Below are positions 21,161 to 31,572 of a stretch of 64,000 nt of DNA, in pieces. Origin of the DNA: Myxococcales bacterium (GTDB lineage: Bacteria > Myxococcota_A > Polyangia > Polyangiales > Ga0077539); assembly GCA_016792845.1 (NCBI GenBank), contig JAEUKH010000001.1:1-64000 (forward strand), in the 5' to 3' direction. The notes beneath the pieces are model-generated. The model did not search any database. It saw only the letters and a list, made by a program, of their open reading frames with translations, and was not told the DNA's origin. The position numbers were made by a program, and so were the translations under genes. Each line of letters starts with the position of its first letter. Positions within the stretch are counted from its first letter, which is position 1.

Positions 21161-21856
21161 ATGCAGATCTTCCCGCGTTCTCTCAATCGACTGCCTGCGA
21201 TCATCGCGATCGGTGTTGCCCTCGCGGGCGGCCTCGTGACCGCGATCGTCTGGTACTATTTTTCACCGCTAAACACGCAGGTCGGGTACGCCCCACGGCA
21301 GCCCGTCCCCTATAGCCATTGGTTACACGCCGGGCAAATGGGGATGGACTGTCGGTACTGCCACGCCAACGTCGAGCGCGCCGCCCACGCGATGGTGCCC
21401 CCGACGCAGACGTGCATGAACTGCCACGCCCTCGTGCGCACCGACTCGGCGCGACTCGCCCCGGTGCGCGAGAGCTGGTGTTCGCAGTTCCCGCCCGACC
21501 AGCGCAACGCGACCAACTGTCCGGGCGTCGACCTGGCTCGGGCCCCGACGTTGGAGAGCAACCGCTCGGTCGAGTGGGTGCGCGTTCACCGTTTGGCCAA
21601 TCACGCCTACTTCGATCACAGCGTTCACGTCTCCGCGGGCGTCGGCTGTGCGTCATGCCACGGCCGCATCGACCAGATGGAGGTCGTCAGGCAGGCGCAG
21701 CCCCTCTCGATGGGCTGGTGTCTCGACTGTCACCGTAACCCCGCGCCGCACATCCGCCCGCTCGATCAGGTCACCAACATGGCCTGGACGGGGCCGGCGG
21801 TCGAACCGCCTCGCCCGCTCAATCCTCCGCAGACCTGCTCAGGGTGTCACCGATGA
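21161..21856 (+). CDS. actA: Alternative Complex III subunit A, pentahaem cytochrome c
   Basis: The 231-aa protein has one N-terminal membrane anchor (residues 11-34) and five CxxCH haem motifs: CRYCH at 64, CMNCH at 85, CASCH at 163, CLDCH at 187 and CSGCH at 226. This is the ActA pattern of ACIII, which relays electrons from the quinol-oxidising membrane part to the oxidase. Its stop overlaps the actB start (ATGA), so translation is coupled. The last haem motif ends two residues before the C-terminus. Confidence 0.9.
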   Translation: MQIFPRSLNRLPAIIAIGVALAGGLVTAIVWYYFSPLNTQVGYAPRQPVPYSHWLHAGQMGMDCRYCHANVERAAHAMVPPTQTCMNCHALVRTDSARLAPVRESWCSQFPPDQRNATNCPGVDLARAPTLESNRSVEWVRVHRLANHAYFDHSVHVSAGVGCASCHGRIDQMEVVRQAQPLSMGWCLDCHRNPAPHIRPLDQVTNMAWTGPAVEPPRPLNPPQTCSGCHR

Positions 21857-24800
21857 GCCGCCGCAAACCGTATGAGTTCGAGGGGCCCGCGCCGTCGGCG
21901 TCGGTCTATTGGACAAGCCTTGACGATCTCACCTTGCAGAAGAACCCCACGGCCGAGTCGCAAGAGGCGCTCACCGCAGAGTTCCCCGAAAAGGCTTGGG
22001 ATTTCAGCGACGCCGTGTCGCGCCGCTCGTTCATGACCCTCATGGGCGCCTCGGTCGCGCTCGGCACCCTGCAGGGCTGCCGTCGCCCCGAAGACCATGT
22101 GATGCCGTATGTGCGGCAGCCCGAAGACGTGACCGTCAACGTGGCCAACTTCTACGCCACGGTGATCGACCGTCGCGGCGAGGGCGTGGGCCTCTTGATC
22201 GAATCTCACGAGGGCCGCCCCACCAAGGTCGAGGGCAACCCCGACCACGCGGGCTCGCTCGGCAAGACCGACCTCCTCGCGCAGTCGTCGGTGCTCGACC
22301 TCTACGACCCCGATCGGCTCCGTCAGCCCATGCAAGGGGCCGAGCTGAAGAACTGGCACGAGTTCGAGACCGCGCTCCGCGCCGCGCTGGCCGCCCACGC
22401 GGGCAACCAGGGCGAGGGGCTCAGGCTGCTCGTGGGGCCGTCGATTTCGCCCACCTTTCAGCGGGTGAGGGCGCTCGTCGAGACGGCCTTCCCGAGGGCC
22501 AAGTTCCACTTCTGGGACGCCGCAAACACCTCGCAGGTTCGGCTCGGCGCCAAGCTCGCGTTCGGCAACCCCTTGGTGCCCTCGTACGACCTCGCGCGCG
22601 CCGAGACGGTGCTCGCCCTCGACAGCGACTTCCTCCAGACCGAGACCGGCGCGGTGCGCAACACCCGCGGCTTCGCGGCGGGGCGCAGCCTCGACGGCGC
22701 GAGCATGAGCCGACTCTACGTGGTCGAGCCCACGATGACCACCACCGGCGGCAACGCCGACCACCGGCTCCGTCTCGCGGCCCGCGACGTGGGCGCCTAC
22801 CTCAAGGCGCTGGCCGCACGGTTGGTGAGCGAACACCACGTCGAGCTCGGCGGTCTCACCGCCGCGGTGCAAGGCGCCACGGCCCCCGCAGGGGTCGATG
22901 CGAAGTGGGTCAACGCGGTCGCCAAAGACCTCGCAGAGCATCGCGAACACGGTGCGATTCTGGTGGGCGCTCGGCAACCGGCGGCGGTGCACGCCCTCGC
23001 CCACGCGCTCAACCTCGCCCTCGGCAACGTCGGCGCGACGGTGCGCTTCACCCCGGGCCTCCAAGGCGGCGACGCCCTCGACATGGACGAAGCGGGCGAC
23101 ATCGGCGCCCTCGCCGAAGCCCTCGGCAACGGCTCTGTCCAGACCTTGCTGGTGCTCGGCGGCAACCCCGCGTACGACGCGCCGAGCGACCTCGAGTTCG
23201 GCCAGAAGATCGCCCGCGCCCGGGTGAGCTTTCACCTCACGTCACACCGCAACGAGACGAGCGAGCTCTGCACCTGGTCGGTGCCGCGGGCGCACTACCT
23301 CGAAGCCTGGGGCGACGCGCAGAGCGTCGACGGCACCGTGGCCGTGCAGCAGCCCCTCATCGACCCGCTCTTCAAGGGCCGCAGCGACATCGAGGTCTTG
23401 GCCTTGGTGGCGAGCCTGCCGAGCCTGCGCGGGCACGACCTCGTGCGCCAGACCCACCGCGGTGACATGCCCGAGCTGCAGTTCGATCGGCAGTGGCGGC
23501 GCTTCCTCAACCGCGGGTACGCCAACAAGGTCGAGGCGCAGAACCCGTCGTCGGTGCGCGCGGCCGAGATCGGCGAGGCGCTGCGTCAGATGCCGACCGG
23601 GCAGGGCCTCGGGGCCTCAAACTTCGAGGTCTCGCTCCACGTCGACGCGAAGGTGCTCGACGGTCGCTACGCCAACAACGCGTGGCTGCAAGAGCTCCCC
23701 GACCCGGTCACCAAAATCACCTGGGACAACGCCGCCTACCTCTCGCCCGCGACGGCGACGGCGCTCGGCGTCCACAACGGCGACATGGTGCGCGTGTCGA
23801 AGGGCAACAACAGCATCGAGATCGCGGCCTGGGTGCTCCCCGGGCAGGCCGACTTCGTGGTGGGGTTGAACCTCGGCTGGGGCCGCACCCGCGCAGGGCG
23901 CGTCGGCAACGGTCGCGGCTTCTCGGTGAACAAGCTCCGCACCGTGGCGGCGCCCTGGTTCTTCGACGGCGCGCGGGTCGAGAAGATCAGCGGGCACTAC
24001 AGCTTCTCGCAGACCCAAGATCACCACCGCATGGAGGGCCGCCCGATCGCGATCGAGTCGACCTTCGCGCAGTACCGCGAGAACCCGAACTTCGCGGCCC
24101 GCCGCTCGCCCACCCCGCGCACCCTGCCGCTCTGGCGCGAGGTCGAGTACAACGCCCACAAGTGGGGCATGGCCATCGACCTGAACCTCTGCACGGGCTG
24201 CAACGCCTGCGTGGTGGCGTGTCAGGCCGAGAACAACATCCCCGTGGTGGGCAAAGAGCAGGTCGCCCGCGGCCGCGAGATGCACTGGCTGAGGGTCGAT
24301 CGGTACTTCGTCTCGCCGCGCCGTGATGGGCACGACAGCGACGCCGAAGCGACCAGCGACCCGGCGGTGGCCTTCCAGCCGCTGGCCTGCGTGCACTGCG
24401 AAGAGGCGCCGTGTGAGAACGTCTGCCCGGTCAACGCCACGGTGCACAGCCCCGAGGGCTTGAACGAGATGGCCTACAACCGCTGCATCGGCACGCGGTA
24501 CTGCGCCAACAACTGCCCCTACAAGGTGCGGCGCTTCAACTACCTCAACTGGCACAACGACGGGGTCTACCAGCCCCTCGACAGCGATGTGCCCGAGACC
24601 GTTCGGATGCAGATGAACCCGAACGTCACCGTGCGCTTCCGCGGCGTGATGGAGAAGTGCACGTACTGCGTGCAGCGCATCCAGAACAAGAAGGTCGAGT
24701 CGAAGCGCAGCAACCGTTACGTCGAGCGCAACGGCCAAGAGATCTATCCGCTCACCGACGGTGAGCTTGTGACGGCCTGTCAGCAGGCGTGTCCGGCGAA

Positions 24801-24957
24801 CGCGATCGTGTTTGGCGATCTCAACGATTCGCAGAGCCAGGTGGCGCGGGCCAACCGCGACCACCGACGGTATGGGCTCCTGGCCGAGATCGGCACCCAG
24901 CCGCGCACTTCGTACCTTGCCAAGATTCGCAATCCGAACCCGGAGATGCTCGGATGA
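21853..24957 (+). CDS. actB: Alternative Complex III subunit B, molybdopterin-oxidoreductase-like/ferredoxin fusion
   Basis: The 1034-aa protein starts at ATG 21853 inside the actA stop; GTG 21844 is less likely. A twin-arginine motif ([10 protein letters not shown], residues 56-65) is followed by LQGC, a possible lipidation site. The N-terminal half resembles a molybdopterin oxidoreductase; ActB relatives lack the cofactor. The C-terminal part carries four cysteine groups ([43 protein letters not shown] with CQQACP), fitting the iron-sulfur wire of ActB. The stop overlaps the actC start. Confidence 0.9.
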   Translation: MSRRKPYEFEGPAPSASVYWTSLDDLTLQKNPTAESQEALTAEFPEKAWDFSDAVSRRSFMTLMGASVALGTLQGCRRPEDHVMPYVRQPEDVTVNVANFYATVIDRRGEGVGLLIESHEGRPTKVEGNPDHAGSLGKTDLLAQSSVLDLYDPDRLRQPMQGAELKNWHEFETALRAALAAHAGNQGEGLRLLVGPSISPTFQRVRALVETAFPRAKFHFWDAANTSQVRLGAKLAFGNPLVPSYDLARAETVLALDSDFLQTETGAVRNTRGFAAGRSLDGASMSRLYVVEPTMTTTGGNADHRLRLAARDVGAYLKALAARLVSEHHVELGGLTAAVQGATAPAGVDAKWVNAVAKDLAEHREHGAILVGARQPAAVHALAHALNLALGNVGATVRFTPGLQGGDALDMDEAGDIGALAEALGNGSVQTLLVLGGNPAYDAPSDLEFGQKIARARVSFHLTSHRNETSELCTWSVPRAHYLEAWGDAQSVDGTVAVQQPLIDPLFKGRSDIEVLALVASLPSLRGHDLVRQTHRGDMPELQFDRQWRRFLNRGYANKVEAQNPSSVRAAEIGEALRQMPTGQGLGASNFEVSLHVDAKVLDGRYANNAWLQELPDPVTKITWDNAAYLSPATATALGVHNGDMVRVSKGNNSIEIAAWVLPGQADFVVGLNLGWGRTRAGRVGNGRGFSVNKLRTVAAPWFFDGARVEKISGHYSFSQTQDHHRMEGRPIAIESTFAQYRENPNFAARRSPTPRTLPLWREVEYNAHKWGMAIDLNLCTGCNACVVACQAENNIPVVGKEQVARGREMHWLRVDRYFVSPRRDGHDSDAEATSDPAVAFQPLACVHCEEAPCENVCPVNATVHSPEGLNEMAYNRCIGTRYCANNCPYKVRRFNYLNWHNDGVYQPLDSDVPETVRMQMNPNVTVRFRGVMEKCTYCVQRIQNKKVESKRSNRYVERNGQEIYPLTDGELVTACQQACPANAIVFGDLNDSQSQVARANRDHRRYGLLAEIGTQPRTSYLAKIRNPNPEMLG

Positions 24958-26378
24958 GCGCCGATGGACCCATCCTGGCGATCGGCGAGAAGCCCCTCGT
25001 CGCGCCGCGCACCACGTTCAAGTCGATCACCGAGGCGGTCGCCCGCGTCACTGAGACGCCTGCGCCCCGCGGCTGGTGGATCGCCTTCCTGACCGCCCTG
25101 AGCTGCACGGGCATCCTCGGTCTGTCGATCGCGTACCTGTTCTATCGGGGCGTCGGCGTCTGGGGTAACAACTCGCCCGTCGGCTGGGCCTGGGACATCA
25201 CCAACTTCGTGTGGTGGGTCGGCATCGGCCACGCAGGCACGCTCATCTCCGCGGTGCTCTTCCTCTTCCGTCAGAAGTGGCGCACGAGCATCAACCGGTT
25301 CGCCGAGGCCATGACGATCTTCGCCGTGATCTGCGCGTTGATCTTCCCGGGCATCCACGTCGGCCGTGTTTGGCACGCGTACTATCTGTTTCCCATCCCG
25401 AACCAGATGTCGATGTGGCCGAACTTCAAGAGCCCCCTCTTGTGGGACGTCTTCGCCGTCAGCACCTACTTCACGGTCTCGTCGCTCTTCTGGTTTGTCG
25501 GTCTCATCCCCGACCTCGCGACGCTCCGTGACCGCGCGAAGAACGCGCTCCGCCGCACGGTGTACGGCTTCCTCGCCCTCGGCTGGCGCGGGTCAAACCG
25601 TCACTGGCAGCACTACGAGCGCGCGTACATGATCCTCGCGGCGCTCTCGACCCCGCTCGTGCTCTCGGTGCACTCGGTGGTGTCGTTCGACTTCGCCACC
25701 TCGGTCGAGCCCGGCTGGCACACGACGATCTTCCCCCCGTACTTCGTCGCCGGCGCGGTGTTCTCGGGCTTCGCGATGGTGATGACGCTCTTGCTCATCG
25801 CCCGCGTGGTCTTCAAGCTCACCGACCTCGTCACCATGACGCACATCGAGCTGATGAACAAGATCATGCTCGCGACGGGCTCGCTCGTTGGCTACGCGTA
25901 CGGCATGGAGTTCTTCATCGCTTGGTTCTCGGGCAACGAGTACGAGCGGTACGTCTTCATCAACCGTGCGACGGGCCCCTACGCCTGGGCGTACTGGATC
26001 ATGATCTCGTGCAACGTGATCTCGCCGCAGCTCTTCTGGAAGAAGTCGTGGCGCACCAACATCCCGTTGAGCTTCGTCGTGTCGATCTTCATCAACATCG
26101 GCATGTGGTTCGAGCGCTTCGTGATCATCGTGACCTCGCTGCACCGAGACTTCGTGCCGAGCTCGTGGGGGTACTTCCACCCGACGCCCATTGACATCAC
26201 GACGTACCTCGGTTCGATCGGGTTGTTCTTCACCCTGTTCCTGCTGTTCCTCCGCTGGGTGCCGATGATCGCCATCGCGGAGCTGAAGTCGGTGCTGCCC
26301 GAGGCGAACCCGCACGCGGGCGAGCACCACGAGGCCCACGACGAACCTGCCCACGCCGCCGCGGGGGGGGAGGCCTGA
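24954..26378 (+). CDS. actC: Alternative Complex III subunit C, NrfD-like quinol-binding membrane protein
   Basis: The 474-aa protein has about ten membrane helices and the NrfD/PsrC family pattern ([46 protein letters not shown]). It is one of two homologous membrane subunits of ACIII and probably forms a quinol site and proton path. The start ATG overlaps the actB stop. The tail is His/Glu-rich ([15 protein letters not shown]) and ends over a run of G bases near 26366-26373. Confidence 0.9.
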   Translation: MSADGPILAIGEKPLVAPRTTFKSITEAVARVTETPAPRGWWIAFLTALSCTGILGLSIAYLFYRGVGVWGNNSPVGWAWDITNFVWWVGIGHAGTLISAVLFLFRQKWRTSINRFAEAMTIFAVICALIFPGIHVGRVWHAYYLFPIPNQMSMWPNFKSPLLWDVFAVSTYFTVSSLFWFVGLIPDLATLRDRAKNALRRTVYGFLALGWRGSNRHWQHYERAYMILAALSTPLVLSVHSVVSFDFATSVEPGWHTTIFPPYFVAGAVFSGFAMVMTLLLIARVVFKLTDLVTMTHIELMNKIMLATGSLVGYAYGMEFFIAWFSGNEYERYVFINRATGPYAWAYWIMISCNVISPQLFWKKSWRTNIPLSFVVSIFINIGMWFERFVIIVTSLHRDFVPSSWGYFHPTPIDITTYLGSIGLFFTLFLLFLRWVPMIAIAELKSVLPEANPHAGEHHEAHDEPAHAAAGGEA

Positions 26379-26379
26379 G

Positions 26380-26952
26380 ATGAGCGCCGAAGTCACCACT
26401 GTCAGCCTCACCGGCGGCAAGCCCACGTACCTCCTGGCCGAGTACGACTCGCCCGGGCAGTGCATGAAGGCCGCCGAGAAGCTCCGCGACGCGGGCTTTA
26501 CGCGCTTCGACACCCATACGCCCTTCCCCGTCCACGGGATGGATCACGCCATGGGGATGAAAGACTCGAAGCTCGGTCTCATCGTCTTCGCGGCCGCGAT
26601 GACGGGTCTCACCACCGCGGTGGCGATGATCACGTTCATGAACGGCATTGATTACCCGATCATCGTGGGCGGCAAGCCTGCCATCTCGATCCCGTCGATG
26701 GTGCCCGTGTGCTTCGAGCTCACGGTGCTCTTCTCGGCCTTTGGTACCGTGTTCGGGATGTTCGGTCTGAACCGACTGCCCCAACATCACCACCCGTTGT
26801 TCGAGAGCGATCGCTTCAGGGCCGCCACCGACGACAAGTTCTTCGTGTCGGTCGACTATCGTGATCCGAAGTTCGACTTCGACAAGACCAAAGACCTTCT
26901 CGAAACGGCTTCGCCGAACCACATCGAGATCATTGAGGACATCCAGTCGTGA
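26380..26952 (+). CDS. actD: Alternative Complex III subunit D (DUF3341)
   Basis: The 190-aa protein has the ActD layout: a cytoplasmic ferredoxin-like N-terminus (YLLAEYDSPGQCMKAAEKL, PFPVHGMDHAMG), two membrane helices (LGLIVFAAAMTGLTT and VCFELTVLFSAFGTVFG), then a short tail (RFRAATDDKFFVSVDY). It follows actC by one base and its stop overlaps actE (GTGA). Confidence 0.9.
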   Translation: MSAEVTTVSLTGGKPTYLLAEYDSPGQCMKAAEKLRDAGFTRFDTHTPFPVHGMDHAMGMKDSKLGLIVFAAAMTGLTTAVAMITFMNGIDYPIIVGGKPAISIPSMVPVCFELTVLFSAFGTVFGMFGLNRLPQHHHPLFESDRFRAATDDKFFVSVDYRDPKFDFDKTKDLLETASPNHIEIIEDIQS

Positions 26953-27638
26953 TCCGCGCACTCTCGATCACCGCGTTGCTCGCCGTCGTGGCCAGCGGTT
27001 GCCGAGGCCAAACCTCGGAAGATCCGCCCATCACGCCGCTCCGCAACATGCACTTCCAGCAGCGGTACAACACCCAGTCTGAGAGCCCGTTCTTCGCCGA
27101 TCACCGCACGATGCGCACGCCCCCGACGGGGACGGTGCCGCGCTTCCCGGGCGGCGGCGACGTGCGCTACCACGACTTCGGCGTTGCGCGCGACGAGACC
27201 TTCGAGAACGACCGGGTCACCCTCGGCCACGAAGAAGACTCGCCCACGTACACGAGCACCATCCCTCTTGAGGTGGTGACCCGCGCGAACCTTCGCAAGC
27301 AAGACGGCACTGAGATCAGCGGCATGGCCGCCCTCCTGGAGCGCGGCCAACAGCGCTACAACATCTACTGCACGCCCTGTCACAGCGCCCTCGGCGACGG
27401 CCGCGGCGTGGTGTGGTCGCGCGCTCAGAACGGCGCATACAACTACCCGCAGCCGGCCAACCTGCACGACGATCGCATCCGGCACATGCCCGACGGGCAG
27501 CTCTACGCCACCATCGCCAACGGTGTGCGCAACATGCCCGGGTACGCCGCGCAGCTGCCGGTGCAAGATCGCTGGGCGGTGGTCGCGTACGTGCGGGCCC
27601 TTCAAGTTTCACAGGCGAACAACGGAGGGGCGCGGTGA
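26949..27638 (+). CDS. actE: Alternative Complex III subunit E, monohaem cytochrome c lipoprotein
   Basis: The 229-aa product has a lipoprotein signal (LLAVVASGCRG) and one haem motif, CTPCH at 141-145, with a likely distal Met at 196 (RNMPGYA). ActE is a periplasm-facing lipid-anchored cytochrome of ACIII. The GTG start overlaps the actD stop and its own stop overlaps the actF GTG (GTGA), the tight coupling seen through the cluster. Confidence 0.9.
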   Translation: MIRALSITALLAVVASGCRGQTSEDPPITPLRNMHFQQRYNTQSESPFFADHRTMRTPPTGTVPRFPGGGDVRYHDFGVARDETFENDRVTLGHEEDSPTYTSTIPLEVVTRANLRKQDGTEISGMAALLERGQQRYNIYCTPCHSALGDGRGVVWSRAQNGAYNYPQPANLHDDRIRHMPDGQLYATIANGVRNMPGYAAQLPVQDRWAVVAYVRALQVSQANNGGAR

Positions 27639-29080
27639 GCTCCGAATCGAAGCACGAGTCACACGACTACCGCATCAAAGACGGCGGCCCCTGGGCCAAC
27701 GCGTGGAAGATCGCGGCGGCCCTCGGGGTCTTGGGTCTCTTGGGCGCCGGGGCGGGCTTTGCGCAAGACCACAAGCGCTTCGCGTTCTCGTACCTGTTCG
27801 CCTATGCGGTCTTCCTCACGGTGAGCCTCGGCTCGCTCTTCTTCGTGTTCGTTCAGCATTTGACGAGCGCAGGGTGGAGCGTCACGGTGCGCCGCACGGC
27901 CGAGTTCTTCATGAGCGCGCTGCCGGTGTTCGCGCTGCTCTTCCTCCCCATCGCCGCCGGGATCGACGAGCTCTACCCGTGGACGCAAGATCACAGCGCG
28001 GGTCACGCGATCCACGCCTCGGCGCACACCGCGGGTGAGGGGAGCCACGGCGAAGCGGGTCACGGCGAAGCGGGTCACGGCGAAGCGGGCCACGGCGAAG
28101 CGGGTCACGGCGCGGCGCAGGCCGAGCACGGGCACGCGGCGGGGCCTGGCGGTCACGTCGCCTCGGTCGAAGAGATCGAGCACGCCCTGCACGGCGAGGT
28201 GATGCACAAGAAGTCGGCTTATCTGAACAAGACCTTCTTCTTCATCCGCGCGGTGGGTTACTTCCTCATCTGGTTCTTCCTGTCGCAGAAGTTCTTCAAG
28301 AACAGCGTCGACCAGGACGGCACCAAAGACCTTGAGTTTACGCGTAAGAACCAGCGCCTCGCGCCTGGCGCTGCGGGGCTCTTCGCGCTCAGCCTGACCT
28401 TCGCGGTCTTCGACTGGTACATGGCGCTCTTGCCCCAGTGGTATTCGACCATCTTCGGGGTCCAGATGTTCTCGGCCTCGGTGGTCGCGGCGCTCTCGAT
28501 GCTGACCCTGGTGACCTTGAGCCTCCGCAACACGGGGCTCACGGGCAAGGCCATCAACACCGAGCACTTTCACGACCTCGGCAAGCTGCTCTTCGGCTTC
28601 ACCTGCTTCTGGGCGTACATCTCGTTCAGCCAGTTCTTTTTGATCTGGTACGCGAGCATCCCCGAAGAGACCCTCTTCTTCCACATGCGCTGGTCAGACG
28701 GCCCGTGGAAGGGTGTCTCGCTCGCCATCGTGGCGCTGCACTTCGTGGTGCCCTTCTTCATGCTGATCTCACGCAACGTGAAGCGGTTCTTCGACCAGAA
28801 GATCCTCCAGCTTGGGGCCGTGCTGCTGTTCTGCATCCACATCGTCGAGATGTACTGGCTCGTGATGCCGAACTACGCGGTCGCGACGCACCCGGGCCTC
28901 GCCGTCGAAGAGGTCGCCCGGATGCCCGAGGCGCTCTCCTTCCACTGGCTCGATGTGGCGTGCCTCTTGGGCGTCGGCGGTGTCTACCTCGCGGTGGTCT
29001 TTCACCGCATGGCCAAGCACAACCTCATCCCGGTGGGTGACCCGCGGCTCGACCGCGCACTGCACCTCAACAACGGCTGA
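27635..29080 (+). CDS. actF: Alternative Complex III subunit F, NrfD-like membrane protein
   Basis: The 481-aa protein is the second NrfD-like subunit, with about ten helices (ALGVLGLLGAGAGFA, VFLTVSLGSLFFVFV, FFIRAVGYFLIWFFLSQ and others). GTG 27635 overlaps the actE stop and has GGAGGGG just upstream. A soluble loop around residues 125-180 is expanded by HGEAG repeats and further His/Glu residues, which ordinary ActF proteins lack or have shorter (from memory, not aligned). Confidence 0.9.
   Translation: MSSESKHESHDYRIKDGGPWANAWKIAAALGVLGLLGAGAGFAQDHKRFAFSYLFAYAVFLTVSLGSLFFVFVQHLTSAGWSVTVRRTAEFFMSALPVFALLFLPIAAGIDELYPWTQDHSAGHAIHASAHTAGEGSHGEAGHGEAGHGEAGHGEAGHGAAQAEHGHAAGPGGHVASVEEIEHALHGEVMHKKSAYLNKTFFFIRAVGYFLIWFFLSQKFFKNSVDQDGTKDLEFTRKNQRLAPGAAGLFALSLTFAVFDWYMALLPQWYSTIFGVQMFSASVVAALSMLTLVTLSLRNTGLTGKAINTEHFHDLGKLLFGFTCFWAYISFSQFFLIWYASIPEETLFFHMRWSDGPWKGVSLAIVALHFVVPFFMLISRNVKRFFDQKILQLGAVLLFCIHIVEMYWLVMPNYAVATHPGLAVEEVARMPEALSFHWLDVACLLGVGGVYLAVVFHRMAKHNLIPVGDPRLDRALHLNNG
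28046..28105. repeat. 15-bp tandem repeat in actF, four copies
   Basis: The unit CACGGCGAAGCGGGT is repeated four times in frame, with one base change in the third copy, and encodes HGEAG x4 in the second periplasmic or cytoplasmic loop. A fifth, altered unit follows (HGAAQ). Confidence 0.9.
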
Positions 29081-29092
29081 TAGGTCGGTACC

Positions 29093-29635
29093 ATGGCAAC
29101 AGACAACACAGAGCCGCCGGTTCTCCGCATCGTCGGCATCGGCATCGCGTCGATGGGCATCCTGGTCGGCCTTCAGTTCGCGTTCACGTCGTACTTTCAA
29201 CAGATGTACGACGCCGACACGCAGCGGGTGCAGGTCGACGTCTTGCGGCGCGACTCGTACCGCGCGGCGATCACCCCGACCGAGCTCGAGCAACGCCTCT
29301 CGACGGTGCGCGGCGCGATGGACGCGTTCGGTCGCGGCGACCGCCCCGACGCGGTGACGCCCCGCAGCTCGACCGACACCGCCGCCCTCGCGGGCTGGGG
29401 CTTGATGCCCCGTACGGTGCCGACGCCTCCGCCCGTCGCGCCGGTCGCCCCTGCGGCTCCGGTGGCGGCTGACCCCTTGGTCAACACGGCCTCCCCTGCG
29501 GCGGTGGGTGCTGCCCCCGCGGCGCCCGCGCCGACTGTCGCCCCGGCTGCGCCCTCGGCCCCGGCTGCGCCTCCGACCCCTGTGGTGCCGCCCGTGCCCG
29601 CGGCCCCTCCCCATCCGGCTCCGGCGGCCCACTGA
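29093..29635 (+). CDS. Single-helix membrane protein with Pro/Ala tail, 180 aa
   Basis: The N-terminus is short and cytoplasmic, then one membrane helix (residues 11-33, RIVGIGIASMGILVGLQFAF) and an ordered part up to about 100. The last 70 residues are Pro/Ala/Val-rich and likely flexible. It sits between actF and the SCO gene, 12 nt after actF, so a link to ACIII or oxidase assembly is inferred from position. I recognise no family; the tail is low complexity. Confidence 0.7.
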   Translation: MATDNTEPPVLRIVGIGIASMGILVGLQFAFTSYFQQMYDADTQRVQVDVLRRDSYRAAITPTELEQRLSTVRGAMDAFGRGDRPDAVTPRSSTDTAALAGWGLMPRTVPTPPPVAPVAPAAPVAADPLVNTASPAAVGAAPAAPAPTVAPAAPSAPAAPPTPVVPPVPAAPPHPAPAAH

Positions 29636-29642
29636 TCGCGTC

Positions 29643-30506
29643 ATGCGTCGCCTGTTGCCCATCGCCTGTCTGAGCGCATCGTTGGCCCTCTCGGTCGCCG
29701 CGACGCCTCGTCACGCTTTGGCGCAGGTCAACGTCACGCCGCGCGAGCTGACCGACGTCGGCGTCACCGAGCACCTGATGGCCCAGGTGCCGCGCGACGT
29801 GACCTTCCGCGATCACACCGGGCAGACGGTTCAGCTTGGGCGATACTTCGACGGCCGACGACCCGTGCTGCTCAACCTTGTGTACCATCGCTGCCCGATG
29901 CTCTGCGGCATGGTGCTCAACGCGGTGATCCGCTCGGTGACCGCCACGACCTGGAGCATCGGCAACGAGTACCAGGTCGTGACCCTCAGCATCGACCCGC
30001 GCGACACCGTCGAGGTGGCCGCGGGCAAGCGGCGTCGAGCCCTTGAGTCGTACAACCGCGAGGGCGCCGCGAACGGGTGGCACTTCCTGACGGGGAGCGC
30101 CGAGGCCTCGCAGCGTGTGGCCGACACCGTGGGCTTTCGCTACCGCTTCGACGCCGAGCAACAGCAGTACGCGCACCCCGCGGTGACGATGCTGCTGACG
30201 CCAGAAGGCCGGGTCGCGCGGTACCTCTACGGGATCGACATCCCACCGACCGATCTTCGGGTAGGGTTGCTCGAAGCCTCGCAGGGGCGTTCGATCAACA
30301 CCGTCGAGCGGGTGCTTCTGTACTGTTATCACTATGACCCCCACGGGCAGCGGTATGTGCTCGTGGCGATGCGGGTCATGCAGGTTGGCGGCGCGCTCAC
30401 CGCGACAGCCCTGGGCGGGCTCCTCGGTGTGCTTTGGATGCGCGAACGGCGGCGTCGCCCGAGCGAAGGCTCAGAGCAAGACGAGATTTCATCGCGGGCC
30501 TCGTGA
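29643..30506 (+). CDS. SCO1/SenC-family copper chaperone
   Basis: The 287-aa protein has a signal peptide (LLPIACLSASLALSVAA), a thioredoxin fold with the copper pair CPMLC (Cys84, Cys88) and a His at 178 (YAHPAV), the three SCO copper ligands. It has a C-terminal membrane helix (ALTATALGGLLGVLWM). SCO proteins deliver copper to the CuA site of CoxB, which starts 34 nt downstream. ATG 29643 is 7 nt after the preceding stop. Confidence 0.9.
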   Translation: MRRLLPIACLSASLALSVAATPRHALAQVNVTPRELTDVGVTEHLMAQVPRDVTFRDHTGQTVQLGRYFDGRRPVLLNLVYHRCPMLCGMVLNAVIRSVTATTWSIGNEYQVVTLSIDPRDTVEVAAGKRRRALESYNREGAANGWHFLTGSAEASQRVADTVGFRYRFDAEQQQYAHPAVTMLLTPEGRVARYLYGIDIPPTDLRVGLLEASQGRSINTVERVLLYCYHYDPHGQRYVLVAMRVMQVGGALTATALGGLLGVLWMRERRRRPSEGSEQDEISSRAS

Positions 30507-30540
30507 GAGTGTCTCGTGTGACGATTGAAGGCTTCAGAAG

Positions 30541-31542
30541 ATGAACACCGAACCCACGATCCAGCTTCCCGGACAGTGGTCGACCTTCGCCCCCGATGTC
30601 GACTGGGTCTATTATTTCATCTACTGGCTGAGTGTGGTGCTCTTCGTCGCCATCACCGGCGCGGCGATCTACTTCGTGATGAAGTACAGGCGTCAGCCCG
30701 GGGTGAAGGCAGAGCCCTCCGGCCACAATACCATTCTCGAAGTCACCTGGACGGTGACCCCGTTGATCCTCTTGGTGGTGCTCTTCCACTGGGGGTTCAA
30801 GGGGTATGTTCAGCTGACCAACCCGCCGAGCGACGCGATGGACATTCGCGTGCGGGCGCAGAAGTGGTCGTGGGATTTCGAGTACCCGAACGGCGGCCAC
30901 ACCGTAAACCAGCTGCACGTGCCGGTGAATCGCCCGGTGCGTTTGGTGATGTCATCGAGCGACGTGATCCACTCGATGTTCATCCCGGCCTTCCGCGTCA
31001 AGCGCGATGCGGTGCCTGGCTATTACAGCACCCTGTGGTTCGAAGCGACGCACGTCGGCCAGACCGACTTCTTCTGCACCGAGTACTGCGGCGCGGCCGA
31101 GACCGGCGCCGAGGTGAACAACGGGCGCGGTCACTTCAACTGGGCCGGGCACTTCTCGATGATCGGGAGCGTCACGGTGCACCGCGGCGCCGAGTGGCCA
31201 GAATTCCTCGACGGGATTCTCCGCGCGCCGAGCATCAACGGTGTCGAGGCGACCCCCGCGCAGTGGGGTGAGATTCTCTACCGCGAGCGCCAGTGCTTCA
31301 CCTGTCACTCGGTCAACGGCTCGCCCATGACGGGCCCGACCTGGCAGCACATGTTTGGCCACAACGTCGACCTGCAAGACGGGTCGTCGGCGATGGCAGA
31401 TGAGAATTACCTCCGTCGCTCGATCCTCCAGCCGAACGCCCAAGTGGTGCGCGGCTTCCAGCCGGTGATGCCAACCTACGCCGGGCAGCTCAACGACCGT
31501 CAAATCGACGCGTTGATTGCCTACATGCGCACCCTGCAATGA
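30541..31542 (+). CDS. coxB: Cytochrome c oxidase subunit II with fused cytochrome c (caa3 type)
   Basis: The 333-aa protein has two N-terminal helices (about 24-45, 68-86), a CuA cupredoxin domain and a C-terminal haem-c domain with CFTCH near 252 and MPTY near the end. The CuA cysteines are C179 and C183 (CTEYCG), but the next ligand motif GHFSM (H204, M207) lies 20 residues after C183. Standard CuA sites have C-x3-C-x3-H-x2-M, so 17 extra residues sit in the metal loop. A second His (H198, GRGHFNW) lies inside the insertion. The gene follows the SCO gene. Confidence 0.9.
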   Translation: MNTEPTIQLPGQWSTFAPDVDWVYYFIYWLSVVLFVAITGAAIYFVMKYRRQPGVKAEPSGHNTILEVTWTVTPLILLVVLFHWGFKGYVQLTNPPSDAMDIRVRAQKWSWDFEYPNGGHTVNQLHVPVNRPVRLVMSSSDVIHSMFIPAFRVKRDAVPGYYSTLWFEATHVGQTDFFCTEYCGAAETGAEVNNGRGHFNWAGHFSMIGSVTVHRGAEWPEFLDGILRAPSINGVEATPAQWGEILYRERQCFTCHSVNGSPMTGPTWQHMFGHNVDLQDGSSAMADENYLRRSILQPNAQVVRGFQPVMPTYAGQLNDRQIDALIAYMRTLQ

Positions 31543-31572
31543 TCGAGCAACAGGCCAACTGAGGACCACGTT

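Noticed and set aside
26366..26373. G-run at the actC end as a phase-variable switch
   Set aside because: It is near the C-terminus of a conserved respiratory gene, where frameshifts would not usefully switch it.
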